A stretch of DNA of 64,000 nt from Mesostigma viride (taxonomy: Eukaryota > Streptophyta > Mesostigmatophyceae > Mesostigmatales > Mesostigmataceae): NCBI GenBank assembly GCA_009746045.1, contig RPFO01000114.1, forward strand, positions 675,719 to 739,718. The letters are read 5' to 3'. A program made the position numbers and the translations under genes. Of the stretch, positions 36,915 through 49,200 are shown in pieces; position 1 is the first letter of the stretch, and every line of letters begins with the position of its first letter. The notes under the pieces were generated by a model. That model was not told where the DNA came from, did not search any database, and saw only the letters and a program-made list of their open reading frames with translations.

Positions 36915-37165
36915 AGTCACAAATGGGGTGGGGTCATGTCACAAATGGTGGGGTGGGGCCATGTCCCGAATGGAGGGGTGGGGCCATGTCACGAATGGAG
37001 GGGTGGGGCCATGTCACGAATGGTGGGGTGGGGTCATGTCACAAATGGTGGGGTGGGGCCATGTCACAAAAGGTGGGGTGGGGCCATGTCACAAATGGTG
37101 GGGTGGGGCCATGTCACGAATGGTGGGGTGGGGCCATGTCACAAATGGTGGGGTGGGGCCATGTC
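36915..37165. repeat. 25-bp minisatellite GGGTGGGGCCATGTCAC
   Basis: About 10 units of 25 bp with core GTGGGGCCATGTCACAAATG and A/G variants in ACAAA or ACGAA. It lies 5' of the EF-hand gene. Confidence 0.94.
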
Positions 37166-40100
37166 ACGAATGAGCAGGAAAGGGAGGTCCACAAGGCATT
37201 CTGGGGCACCTCACAACTCGTAGGTCCAGACAGAAGAATGGGGCACATTGCAAATAGTAGGTCCCAACAGAAGATAAGGGGGGCAAGCTATGCAAGTTAT
37301 GATGCCATCACGGTGACTGCTAGGCGCTCTTTGCCGCGCACGCTTGATCGTATTGGTCGGCATAAGGGGATGAAAATAAGAAAAAACAAGAACAACAGCA
37401 TTAAAAGCCAATGGAAATAGACAAGGCAAGAAAGGACCCCTGGTCCAGGGAAAGATCCCGTCATCCCAGCAAGAGAGCCAGACGCACACAATGGGAGTCA
37501 GACGAACTGTGGATGAACAAACTATGGATGAATAATCGGGCACTTACAATTTCTGGCAAACACACGATCAAGGTATGCTACTATTTAGAGATCATGGGCT
37601 CTTGATCCGCAGGTGATATGGTTCGCCTCTAAATACAGCATCCTCAGTTTGACCATGCTGTACTAAGAAATTTTGTGTGTGTGTGTGTGTGTGTGTGTTT
37701 GGCCAACAGCTAGAATGGCTAGCTAGAATGACCAGCTAGAGAGACCGTAGAAAGTCACCAGCCAGCGGCTATTGGTGGGTGCTATCTCATCTGTTGGCAC
37801 GAACGTTGCGATGAAGCCAACAGCCTGCCTTCTTACAGTAATAGCCCTTATAAGAATGGCCACCTAAAGGACTAGCATCACCAAGGATGACGGATGCTGC
37901 ATGGTCGTGTTGTGCCAGCCAGCATCCTAAGACTGAGACCCCAGTACTCGGATTTTATTCACTACCTTGACTAGAGAGCTGAGTGACCTACGTGAACAGA
38001 AAGCATACAAGAAACTGCTCACAAGAAGAAGGGAGCCCCCCCTTGCTGAAGGCGTAGTTTACCTGACGTAGCAGTCGCCCGTGGTTGTCTGCCGACATCG
38101 TAATCCGTGTCCGTTGGGGAATGTTTTTTTGCCAGACGCCTGTCACACCGCGGCTTCAAGCGCACCCTGTGTTGGCAGTGTCGATGACTTGCAGATCAAA
38201 CTCGAGTGAATGCTCGGCTGCAATCATATAGTACTCAACCAGCGCCTCAGCAACGCTGGCGAACAGGAAAACCTGGCATTGGTGCCCCGGTGCCGTCGGA
38301 AGCGAGAGTGACATAATTCCGGTGGGGAAAATGCTACGCCATAGCCATAAATCCAGCCATTCGATAATTTTAATGGGTGTAGCCAATAAACGTGCTATGA
38401 GGGTAGACGGCTCAAAAGTGACAACATTCTCAGATCCACGCAGAGGTAGTTTAGTACACTTCTTCACGTGTACAGGATTTAGCGAATATGCGTTAAGTTA
38501 GATACGCTGTGGCTGTGGCTGGAGTTTCAATTCAGACACTGCCAAACAAGAAAGAGCTGCTGATATTTTTGGCTCTCCGATTGTGACTAAGGCAATCTTC
38601 CAAGTTATTCAAGGGAACACACAACCCATGCATCCGTGGCTTCCAACGCATGACCAAGCAAGCTGTTGCCTCTCGCCACCACTCTGTTACAAAATTGCTG
38701 CTTTCCCCCATCTATGGCATGGACGACAGAAGATATGACGCGTTTACCCTCGTGATATGCTCCCAACTTGCCATAGCTGTCGAGGGTTTTCTGATCACGC
38801 CTACTGGCCCAGGACTGGCCATACAGTTTTGGACTTCAACGGCATCCTAATATATAACCTCGAGGTCCTGCGCGCCATCTCCACCCGACTGACCCGAGAC
38901 GGACCCGAGACGGACCACAGACGGACCCGAGACGGACCCGAGACGGACATATCAGCCTGGCAGAGTCTTCTGGCAATTGGCCGTCGGACACACAGCGGCA
39001 TCTAGCTAGATACTCCCGATGTACTTGAATTCTGACTTTGTCCTCAGTCTATTGGCAGAATACTAGTGATTCAGATCTTACTGTTGCAGCCGTCAGAAAA
39101 AAATGTTCCTTTCGGAGCGGAACGGGATTTTAGGTCTGTGGTCTGAGTAGCCGGCGCGCGGGAAGCCGGGAACCTCAGCGTTACATATTTTGAACGTACA
39201 TACGCACGCATTTGAAAGCGTTTCCCGCCAGTTCTGTTGGTTGATGAGACTTTCAGAATGTTGACTGATAACACGCGAGGGCGTTCCCACTCGCTACCGC
39301 CCTTCTCAGAGCTAGGTGGTTCGAAATTGCGGCCTGCGACAGTTAAGTTGCGGCCTGGATTTGAATGATAACCTCTTAAACCGGAAGGACTAGCCGGCCA
39401 ACCTCTTCTTTTGTTTTACCTGGCAAATCTCGTGCTCTCTCTCTCTCTGACTCATAATAACGAGTCCACTGATGTCGTGCCTGTAAAAACGCATGCCGGC
39501 AAAAGGGCAAATTTGTTCGTACTTGCATGTAAGCGATTTACAAAAGGTAACAGAAGTTGCGGGCTTTCGTAAAGCACCGATGGAAGCATCGCGTGGCGTT
39601 ATTGTTCAGAAAAGCGGAAGCGGAATGCCGTCGTCCGCAATTTGGAGAGACAACACAGCAGCCTGCGACACAACCGCAAGCCACGGTAAGTTATTGCACT
39701 TCTCAGCATGGATGCATCTTTCAAATTCTTGCTAGTCCTGTGTGCCTGCAATGCGTGCAATCACTTCCCGGGTTGTCCCGATGGTGCTTCGCGGTCGGGA
39801 GCATCCGAATCTTCACCTACACGCCATCAACTCGTTTTCTCGCTTAGAATCACATGGACGCAGTAGAACTTTGCATAGGCGACCAGCATGGAGCACATTG
39901 GTCCCGCTTTGGCCCTCGCACTCCTTATCTCCTTATCAAATGAAAGGTTGACATACAAATTATGTCAATCCTGCATTTCGAAAACCAAGTATTGCTGCAT
40001 TCGTTAAAATCCGCATTCGGCAAGGCTCGATTCAGGTAGCAAACTTTTACGCTTGTCTTATGTGTACGGGGGCCGGGACCATGCGTCTTGGCATCCAACC

Positions 40101-40292
40101 TTTGATGGCGACATCCCAGGGAACCAGTTCCACCCTGAGCTAACGTCATAGTAGCATCATCCGATAACGTCATAGTAGCATCATCTTTCGTTGCCATGTC
40201 CATTCCATTTTCATTTATCATAATCAATTTCATAATTCGTTTGTGTCATCTCACCGATCCAATCGTCCCTATGCCATGGGCGTACCTTCCAT
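37166..40292. other. Intergenic or upstream region between the EF-hand gene and SLBP
   Basis: It holds a (GT)n run at 37,674-37,698 and a five-copy GACCCGAGACGG block near 38,890-38,950. A 103-codon minus frame (38467-38156) has no recognised domain. Further 5' exons of the EF-hand gene or a shared promoter region could lie here, but none could be identified. Confidence 0.45.
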
Positions 40293-40962
40293 CCTTCCTT
40301 CCTTCCTTCCTTCCTTCCTTCCTTCCTTCCTTCCTTCCTTCCTTCCTTCCTTCCTTCCTTCCTTCCTTCCTTCCTTCCTTCCTTCCTTCCTTCCTTCCTT
40401 CCTTCCTTCCTTCCTTCCTTCCTTCCTTCCTTCCTTCCTTCCTTCCTTCCTTCCTTCCTTCCTTCCTTCCTTCCTTCCTTCCTTCCTTCCTTCCTTCCTT
40501 CCTTCCTTCCTTCCTTCCTTCCTTCCTTCCTTCCTTCCTTCCTTCCTTCCTTCCTTCCTTCCTTCCTTCCTTCCTTCCTTCCTTCCTTCCTTCCTTCCTT
40601 CCTTCCTTCCTTCCTTCCTTCCTTCCTTCCTTCCTTCCTTCCTTCCTTCCTTCCTTCCTTCCTTCCTTCCTTCCTTCCTTCCTTCCTTCCTTCCTTCCTT
40701 CCTTCCTTCCTTCCTTCCTTCCTTCCTTCCTTCCTTCCTTCCTTCCTTCCTTCCTTCCTTCCTTCCTTCCTTCCTTCCTTCCTTCCTTCCTTCCTTCCTT
40801 CCTTCCTTCCTTCCTTCCTTCCTTCCTTCCTTCCTTCCTTCCTTCCTTCCTTCCTTCCTTCCTTCCTTCCTTCCTTCCTTCCTTCCTTCCTTCCTTCCTT
40901 CCTTCCTTCCTTCCTTCCTTCCTTCCTTCCTTCCTTCCTTCCTTCCTTCCTTCCTTCCTTCC
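40293..40962. repeat. (CCTT)n microsatellite, about 167 copies
   Basis: An essentially pure 670-bp tetranucleotide tract that ends 61 bp before the chosen SLBP start codon. The purity implies very recent expansion or an assembly estimate of length. A CCCCTGCAG acceptor-like site follows it at about 40,980. Confidence 0.98.
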
Positions 40963-41022
40963 GGCCCCGATGCCCCTGCAGGTGGGGGGGCACGTCCCCT
41001 GACCACCTGGCCCCAGCCGACC

Positions 41023-44000
41023 ATGCCGCACCGCGACCACCCGTACCACAAGTCTCCGTACCGTAATCACGGGCACCACGGGCCAGCGAGGCATGCGGGC
41101 GACCATGGGCGCAGGGAGGGGCGCGAGAACCGGGCAGACCATGCAGCGTGCCCTGCCAACGATGGCAAGCATGGCCCGCCTGGTGACCACCAGGGTGATG
41201 CCCCCGTCAAGCATGGCCCTGCGGCGTGCCATGCGAGCGATAGCAAGCATGGGCAAGCCAGGGGGGCGGCCAGGGAGAGCACCTCTCACGCCGCACGCGG
41301 TGGTCATGACAACGAGACGTCGGTGCCCGGGAGGCAGCGGGACGAGGGGAGCGGCCAATGGCAAGGGGAGCTGATGAGGAGGAGAGTTGAGATGAAAAGG
41401 GATGAGGCAGGGGGCAGGATGGGTGGCAGGTTTGGGGAGTTTGACCCTCGCAGGCTGGGGTCGGCACGTTCGGCCCCACAGGGTGGGGGGTATGACGGAA
41501 ATAAGCGTGACGGAAGCCATTGTAAAAGGGTGACCCCACCCCACGCCGTTGCTCAGCAGCCTGCCGTGCCCATCGCACGAAGGATAGACATAGGGACCGC
41601 GCCAGTACGGCCGGATGCGCACGCGGGGGCTGGCGGCGCACAAGCGGGCCGGGTCGGCCTGCAGGAGGGCCGGCCAGCCGTCGAGCGTAACACCGACTGG
41701 GACAAGTGGGAGACTCCCCGCGTGAAGCGCAAATGGGGGGACGAGGACGACGAAGACGAGGATGCTGGCGGTGGTGGTGGCGGCGGTGGTGGCGGTGCCC
41801 TCCTCCGTGCGGGGTCAGTTTCTTGTGGAGGAGCTCCGGCCACCAGGGACCCCCAGGTGCTCGCCAGCCCATGCCCCAGCGTGGGCGCGCCAAGGGATGT
41901 GTCGGACGCCTTCGCGCTGGACGCTGACCAGGGTGGTGGCAGTGGTGGCGGCGATGGTAGCAGTGGCGGTGATGGTGGTGACAAGAGTGGTGGTGGTGGC
42001 GGTGTTGGAGCACGCAAGGCGACGGGCGACCCATTCGATCCCGGTACGCCAATCAATGAAAGAGGGATGATAGAGGATAAATGATAGAATGCACCTATTT
42101 GCAATAGAAGGCTCCTAATTGCAACCATGGCATCAGTAGTCCTATCCATTGATCACAGTACGCCAAGTGCGGGAGGTGTTTTGCATCACGCAATCCTATC
42201 ATCTGGCAGTTTGTCGTGAATGTTGAACAAGGCGTGCTGTGTGCGGTAACCTGCAATCATCATGGCAACATCTAGTGCTATATACCGTCGTATGGCACTA
42301 GGGTGATAGGGATGCTGGTGCCGACGATACCTGCTACATATTTCCAGGAATTGTTTTAGTAGGGGCTGGCACACGATACACCTCTGCTGCCGTGATAGTT
42401 GCAGGATTTACAAGGGCATTTTGCGAGAGCGTTACATGGGCGTTACCAGGGCATTTTGCGAGTTTTTTTTCCCCCGCGCTTCGTGTGACCCTGGGCCCCT
42501 CGTATGTGCAGTCAATGGGGGGGGGCAGCCCTGTGTGCCTTCACCGTTGCCGCTCCCTTCACTCCCATCCCCTACTCCCTGATTCCCCGCCCCTCCTGCC
42601 CCCTTACCCCCATGCACCTGCCTTTGTTCCTGCCCCCTCCTGTTGCCTCCCCCCTCCCTGCTCATATACCCTGCCCCTGGCCCCCCCCGCCCCCCCGGTT
42701 GCCTCCCCCCTGCCTGTTCATATACCCTTCCCCTTCCACCCCCTTCCCCCTGGTTGCCTTTTCCCTGCTTGCTCTGATACCCCTCCCCTGCCCCCCCCCC
42801 CGCCCCCCTGGTTGTCTTTGTTACGGAGCAGTGACGGACCCGCAGCGCCTGTCGCAGCGGCAGAAGCAGATCGACTACGGCAAGAACACGATCGCGTACG
42901 CGCGCTACCTTAAGGAGGTGCCCCGGTGAGCGCTCCTGGGCGGGTTGGCTTGCGATAATGTTGTAGCTGTCATGTGGGGCTTGTCATGTGGGGCTTGTCA
43001 TGTGGGGCTTGTCATATGTAGCTACAGCTGTCATGTGGCTGCCATGTGTACATATCACAGTAGCTGTTATGCACAGGTAGTTGTCATGTGTGGCCATCAA
43101 CAGGTGTCGCCATCATGTCGCCTTGATGTGGATGATAATGCTGGGGTGGTGGCAGGGGTGAGGATGCAAGTTGATAGGGCAGGGTATGCCCGCTGCCTCA
43201 CAGCCCTGCCCAGATGAGCTGACAGTCGGGTTTATGAAGGATTGGCTGCCTGTGATGGTTGTCTCCAACGAACAGCATGGTCGTCCACTAGGCATGTAGT
43301 AACATGCCCCCTACAGACAGCTCCCCTTTCCGTGTGTCTAGCACAACTTGCTTTCATCAACGGTGACCCCTCGCTCCCCTCCTCATCCCTTACCTCCTCC
43401 CCCACCTCCTCCACCTCGTCTCCAACCTTGCCCCCCACCTCGTGCCCGTTCCTATCTCGCAGGCACCACCGCCGCCGCTCCGACCCGGCCACCCCCGACA
43501 AGTCGCGCGGCATATCCAAGCGCTGCTTTGACGGGCTCGTGCGCGCATGGCGACGCAAGCTCCACCAATGGGACGAGCCGGGGGCTCCCGTCCCCCCCCA
43601 CCTCGCTGACGACCTCACCCATTCTCGCTCTCCCAACATCGATGCTCCCGGGTCCACAGACGGTGGCGGCTGCAAGTATTACGAGGAGCCCGTGGTCCTG
43701 CGGCCCCCGGGTAAACGGCGCCAGGTGGCGGGCCCCGGTGCTAAGGAGACACCAGCGGGTAGCTCGGGAGCTGATGAGGACGTGGATGTGCCGGTTGCTG
43801 GTGTCCCGGGTGGTGTGGCCTCGCGGGGCAAGCCAGTTGGGAGCAGCAGAGATGGGATGGCTCAGCCGAAGGGCTCTCATGATGCCAGAATTAACTCCAT
43901 GCATGCGACTGCAACCAAGCTGGGCATGCTGGCGTCCCCCCCCGGCATGGCACCAAATGGCCAACCGAGCCCCCCGGTGGGGTCGAATGAGGCCAAGGCG

Positions 44001-44096
44001 CCCGCTACGACCACACTGTCTATTTTCGACGACTGGGACATGGACGAGGAGGCGACTGCGATGGAATGGGATGAGAACGACGTCAACGTTGATTGA
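41023..44096 (+). CDS. SLBP: Histone RNA stem-loop binding protein (SLBP)
   Basis: SLBP binds the 3' stem-loop of replication-dependent histone mRNAs and guides their processing and translation. Exons 41023-42043, 42832-42925 and 43463-44096 (GTACG and GTGAG donors, CAG acceptors; phases 1 and 2) give 582 codons. The RNA-binding domain spans about residues 341-411: [18 protein letters not shown] and [14 protein letters not shown] in exon 2, then [20 protein letters not shown] and RRKLHQWDE in exon 3. These match the family motifs QKQINYGKNT, YDRYIKEVP and TPNK, with YARY and TPDK variants. The N-terminus is long, His/Gly-rich, then acidic ([10 protein letters not shown]); the C-terminus is acidic ([10 protein letters not shown]). 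The ATG is the first in frame after the CCTT tract. The open frame extends back through the tract, and an acceptor at about 40,980 leaves room for an upstream exon. Confidence 0.92.
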
Positions 44097-45090
44097 TGCC
44101 TGATGATGGGGGGTGCCTTGCGAAGCCGTTAGATGCACAAGTATACGTCATGCTAGGCCTCACGAGGGAAGCTCGCTCCTCACGTTCTTGTTGTACAATG
44201 CTAATAGCAAGTCACATCGGTTACCATGCCCTTGCCGGGAAGCTCCCCATCCACAGGGGCACCTGGATGTACTTGAAATGCTGGGGCCAGCATGGCGGAT
44301 GTATATGAATGAGACAACCAGCGCAGGCCAGAACTCTGGAGAATCCGGACCGTATATGGCCGGTTGTATCAAGAAGACAAGACCCATTTAGCCCGCATAA
44401 AACAGAAGATGAGACCCTATATCAATGAGATTATTCTAAATAGAAAATGTTGGCATGGTACGAGACAGGCTCACGCCTGGGCAGCCTCCTGGTTTGTTGG
44501 TAAGATGGAGGCCAATGGCTCGCAAGGATAGGTGGCAGGTAGTGATGAAGGAGACCGCCCCCAAGTCAGTGGGGGCTCCGCATGTGACCCAGTTTGGCTT
44601 GCCCATGCGAATGACACGCAAGTACTTACTTTTTGGCATTCATAGCGATTCGGGCCGTGGTGCCCACATGCAACCACCATAACTAGGACCTAGATAGGTA
44701 GCTTCATCCATTCCATCCCATTCCCATTTAGATAGATTAGACCGGTAGGAATGTTTGCACCCATCCATCCATCCATCGGGGTTAATGCTCCGTGACTCCC
44801 CAACGGGAGCACGAGTCTAATTAATTAATTAATTAATCCCATTCCCATTCTACTGAGGACTTCTGCTCACGTGCCGCAGTCACGTGTAAATTAATTAATT
44901 AAAAAGTTAATTATAAAAGTAATTAATTAACGGCTGGTTGTCTTGGGCAGGCACGGCCGATGCAGCGGCCGACGCTTTTCCTCCGGTCGTACTAACTAGC
45001 GATTTCCCATTAATTAATTATAATTAATTAATTAATTAATAAATTAATAGCGATATAACCCATGCATGCAAGCAAACAAAATATGCGTAT
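44097..45090. other. SLBP 3' flank with TTAA-rich and dispersed repeats
   Basis: Shares GAGACAACCAGCGCAGGCCA near 44,309 with 22,999. The phrase GCTCCGTGACTCCCCAACGG at about 44,789 recurs at about 45,608. Tandem TTAATTAA blocks occupy 44,818-45,052. No gene and no TGTAA signal were found after the SLBP stop. Confidence 0.55.
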
Positions 45091-45124
45091 GTGTAAGTTG
45101 GCGATGCCCTAGGATCCGGAGACG

Positions 45125-45186
45125 TCCGTCCTATAGTCAGCGAAAGTTGGTGCGAGAGGTCCCCAGTTCGATTCCGGTCGATCGGA
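45125..45186 (+). other. tRNA-like segment in the left arm (SINE-like)
   Basis: Reads TCCGTCC, then TAGTCAGCGAAAGTTGG, then AGTTCGATTCC (B-box like) and CGGTCGATCGGA. The ends could pair as an acceptor stem in the shorter right copy. There is too little room for an anticodon arm, so it is a tRNA-derived element at best. Confidence 0.4.
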
Positions 45187-45757
45187 TTCCTTTGCAGATC
45201 GCGTCTTTCCGCGTTTTCCGCGGACCGGCACTGAACGCAAATGGTTTTCACCTTTGCATGCGGCGTGCCTGATCAGAAAATATGCAGACCTAGCTATATC
45301 GTCGAGGCATGCATGCAGGCCGCAGCAAGTGGTAAACAAATGCTGCCCGGTGCGCTGGTATGTGAAAAAACGCAAAAAACTCAGAGGAGTTCCAAAAGGG
45401 TTCGAAGTTATACACAGCACTATGTAGCAATGCTTGCTCACGTCCCCATAGCCATGTAATGCTCACCCGGGTCATATTGCACCCAAAGGGGATGCCCCGG
45501 GCTTCTTTTAGACGTGTCCAATTGAGCACCCTGTGGCATGAGGGAAGGGGGGGGACTCTGCCCCACTACCCATTACGTGCACACTCAGGGGTAAAAAGCA
45601 CTTCGGTGCTCCGTGACTCCCCAACGGAAGCACGTGTTATTATTTGATTATATATCAAATATATTATATATTCTGATTTGGCACGCCGCAAAGGTGAAAA
45701 CCATTTGCGTTCAGTGCCAGTCCGCGGAAAACGCGGAAAACGCGATCTGCAAATGAA

Positions 45758-45815
45758 TCCGACCGGAATCGAACTGGGGACCTCTCGCACCAACTTTCGC
45801 TGACTATAGGACGGA
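45758..45815 (-). other. tRNA-like segment in the right arm (SINE-like), inverted copy
   Basis: Inverted partner of the left-arm segment, 58 nt. TCCGTCC at one end and GGTCGGA at the other form a 7-bp stem with one mismatch. It contains the same AGTTCGATTCC box. Confidence 0.4.
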
Positions 45816-45849
45816 CGTCTCCGGATCCTAGGGCATCGCCAACTTACAC

Positions 45850-46249
45850 CTACAGTCATCCGCAAAAGTTCTCCTATATTTTAATATATTAATTATATAT
45901 CAATGAGACCAGCGCATAGGCGAGAAATAGGAGAATCTGGACTATAGTAGCTCAAGCCTGCCGTCATCATATATAGACCTCGATCCACAAGCAACGCATG
46001 CATGCAAACAAAGAATGGGTCGACCCGGAACTGAAACACTCAATTTATAAAATAAATAAACATCTGCAGAGTCCCTAATGTTGGACCTGTACAAATACAC
46101 ATACGAGCGGGCTGCACGCGCATACCTGTTCACGATTGACTGCACACTATTTGCAGTCCATGGAACAACTACCATGCACAGCACAACGCCCTCTATATCA
46201 CGTAACACAGAGGTTCATCACTATATCAGATAACACAGTGGCCCGTCGA
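45850..46249. other. 3' flank of the Tubby gene
   Basis: Contains a diverged copy of the ATGAGACCAGCGCATAGGCG repeat near 45,903 and no coding signal. The nearest TGTAA on the minus strand lies inside the inverted repeat near 45,845, about 400 bp past the stop codon, so its use as a poly(A) signal is doubtful. Confidence 0.45.
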
Positions 46250-49200
46250 CTATATCATGTAACACAGCTTGCGGTCCATGGACGCAAGCACGAGCGCAAA
46301 TGCCTGCAGGCCCGTGATCGGGAACGAGTAGGATAGAGCAAACTTGTCCTTGTCCATCTTGCCCAAGCTCACGACCACGGTCTGGTCCTCGTCCTGCAGA
46401 ATGCACAGGGATCACGAAGGTGTGGTAAAAGGTGGGGTGGCGGAAGCATGTGAAGGATGAGAGCGCTTATAGAGAATCGCCATGCAAAACCAGGGATTGC
46501 CATAATCGCAAATTCAGCGTAGTTTTGAGGTCACTTTGATACTAGACAGGGAAAGCCTTGTGCGCCGTTGCCCACCGGTACACAAGGCCACTGTGCCTCC
46601 TGCACATGCGCTCCACCCTCCGGCAGGCACAGCGGCTCCATGTGGCCACAATATACGACAGTTAACAAGCTAGGCCACAACACCCATCGAAAGGCACACC
46701 GGCAGCAACATGCCAGGTGTGCCTCATGCGCATGCGCGCCACCCACCGGCAGGCACAGCTGGAAGTTCTTGGACGAACCGAACGCGACACGTGGGTCATC
46801 CCACATGTAGCAAAACTGGCGGCGGCGGCCCTTGGCAGCCTGCATTACCGGCGGCCGCGAGAGCAGCGCCAGCATGTCGCCAATGTTCTCGATGCGGTCC
46901 CACCGGCGGGTTGCGTTGTCCGGCTGGTGCGTGGCGGGTGGCGGGTGGCGGGTGGCGGGGTGATGGATAAGAGTACACGGGGCGAGGGCGAGGACAGAGA
47001 GCTAAGGGTCAGTGGGATAGAATATATGAAAGAAAAGGTCAGCGGACATATAAGAGGGATGCTGTAGTATGGGTATATCAGACAGATGCAACTCCTGTAC
47101 GGAGACAAATGAGTTATGTGAGATAGTCGTCTATGTAGATATGAGAGTAATGAAGTGTATAATTATACATATGTGGATAAGCATTAGAAAAGAGTTTAAG
47201 GGCAGGCCGCGGGCGAAGGTGCAGCCGCAGGCGCGGGCGATGGCGATGGCGATGGCAATGGCGATGCACAAACGCAAGTCAACGCGGTTAAGCCATTACC
47301 CGTGACTCTGCAACACAGATCAATTGGGCCATGCAACACACATCCATTGGGCCGTGCAACACACATCAATTGGGCCATGCACACACATCAATTGGGCCAT
47401 GCAACACACATCCATTGGGCCATGCAACACACATCCATTGGGCCATGCAACACACATCAATTGGGCAATGCACACACGTCAATTGGGCCATGCAACACAC
47501 ATCCATTGGGCCATGCAACACACATCAATTGGGCCATGCAACACACATCGATTGGGGCACCCACGTGGTTTCCTGATGGTCATCGCGACAATCGACACAA
47601 CCACCCTCCACCCTTTCGAAACAAACAGCAACGATGAAGGACCAACAGCCAACCATGCCAACCAGCTGAACATGGTAGCAAATAGCTTGCATATGAGCGC
47701 AACTATACACACAAGCAGATCAAGCATGCACCTTTGCACATAAAGGAAAGGACTAGCCACTCACGATGGACAGATCGGGCAGCACGGCCGCCATGAGCCG
47801 CCAGGTGCCCCTCAGGGTGTCCCAGGTGGGTCGGAACGCGACCGAACCCATGACCCTGCGGTGCGGCCGCCGCGCGCGCTTGCCCTTCGGCCGGCGACGC
47901 ATCAGTGCGCGCTTGCCCTCGCTGCCTGCCCCGTCGCCATCGTAGTCGCCATTGCCATAGGCATTGCCGCTGCTGTGGTCGTAGCTGTCATCATATGTGT
48001 ACGGGCTGAAGCCACGGCCCGTGTCTTCAGAACCATTCGATTCAAGCACGGGTTCCAGGGAGGATGGGTTCAGGGGCCCTGGCGCTGCGAGGGAGGACTC
48101 GGGCTTCTGCGGCAAGGGGGTGGGGGCAGAGCGGGACCAAACCGGCCATCATGTGGTGTGGGGGGTAAGGAAGGGGGGGGCACACGTGTAATCGTGCTAT
48201 GTGTGGGGTAAAGAAGGGGGCCGGGGGGGGACATGAGCCACAGGAGATATGACGGGTAGAGAGTGCGTGACAGGGCGAATGGGTAGCAAAGGGGGGGGGG
48301 GGGTTGTTGTTGCGTAGTGCCGAGGCCGTGTGTGATATCATGGGCTGGCATCTGCATGACAGCGGCACACGGCAAGCGGAGGTGAGCGGTGTGCGAAATG
48401 TGTGGTGAAATGTAGTGGACATGCACAGCATGTATATCAGGGTATTTGTGGGGTGGGGGCATGGGGCACAAGATAAAGCGAGGTCAGCCTTAGGATGTCT
48501 TGCGGTCAGCATGGGCGTGATCAAGGGAGGGTGGATTGCTTGAAAGTAAGAGATGGCCACCTTGAAGCCCGCTATTATACGCCAAAGTTGATAGTAGCAT
48601 ACTGACAAGTATATGATAGTATACCTACTATAATATGATAGTAGCATACTGATTATCATATGGTATGATACCTACTATAGTATGATAGTAGCATACTGAT
48701 TATCATATGATAGGATACCTACTATAATATGATAGTAGCATACTGACGTTTTTACCAATGCACGGAGTGGTATGGCAGGGCAAAGGGGCGCATGGAGATG
48801 CTGACACTCTCCCATCCCCGGGTCCCGGGTCCCGGGTCCCGCATCGCCCAAGATCAACACACACCCAAAATCAGCGCTTCCCCGGATGCTGCACACAGCG
48901 CACAGGGAGCAGGAACGAGCCCAATCAGCACCCACACGCCACCCGACCAACATGCCACAACACCAACACCCCGCCCGACCATGCTACCGCGCTACGACAC
49001 TGCCATGCTACATGATCTCCCAACGGAGTCATGTTATAATTTAATGCTACCATCTCGCCATGCTACCACGTAAGTGTACCGACGCACCGTGGGGCAGAGC
49101 ATCGTGAAGCTGGTCCCTGCCAGGTTGGAGCGCAGCACGGCCAGCGCGCGCGGGTCGTCCAGGGACAGCCCATGTGGGTCGGCCGCGATCACGTACGCCG

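Larger units (their letters stand above)
45091..45849. repeat. Inverted repeat, arms of about 180-197 bp, spacer about 385 bp
   Basis: 45091-45283 and 45671-45849 are near-perfect reverse complements, with small indels such as GGTCGATCGGA against GGTCGGA. Both arms start at GTGTAAGTTGGCGATGCC. Each arm contains the tRNA-like segment described separately. It may be a foldback element or two copies of a short retroposon in opposite orientation. Confidence 0.9.

Noticed and set aside
38156..38467. 103-codon minus-strand ORF
   Set aside because: Composition unlike the neighbouring GC-rich exons and no recognised family. It was left as unsupported.
40211..41051. Lys-Glu-Gly-Arg repeat frames opposite SLBP
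   Set aside because: Reverse translation of the CCTT microsatellite.
45125..45815. Functional tRNA genes in the inverted repeat
   Set aside because: Segments are only about 58-62 nt, with no anticodon arm and poor T-stem pairing, so they are kept as tRNA-like elements.
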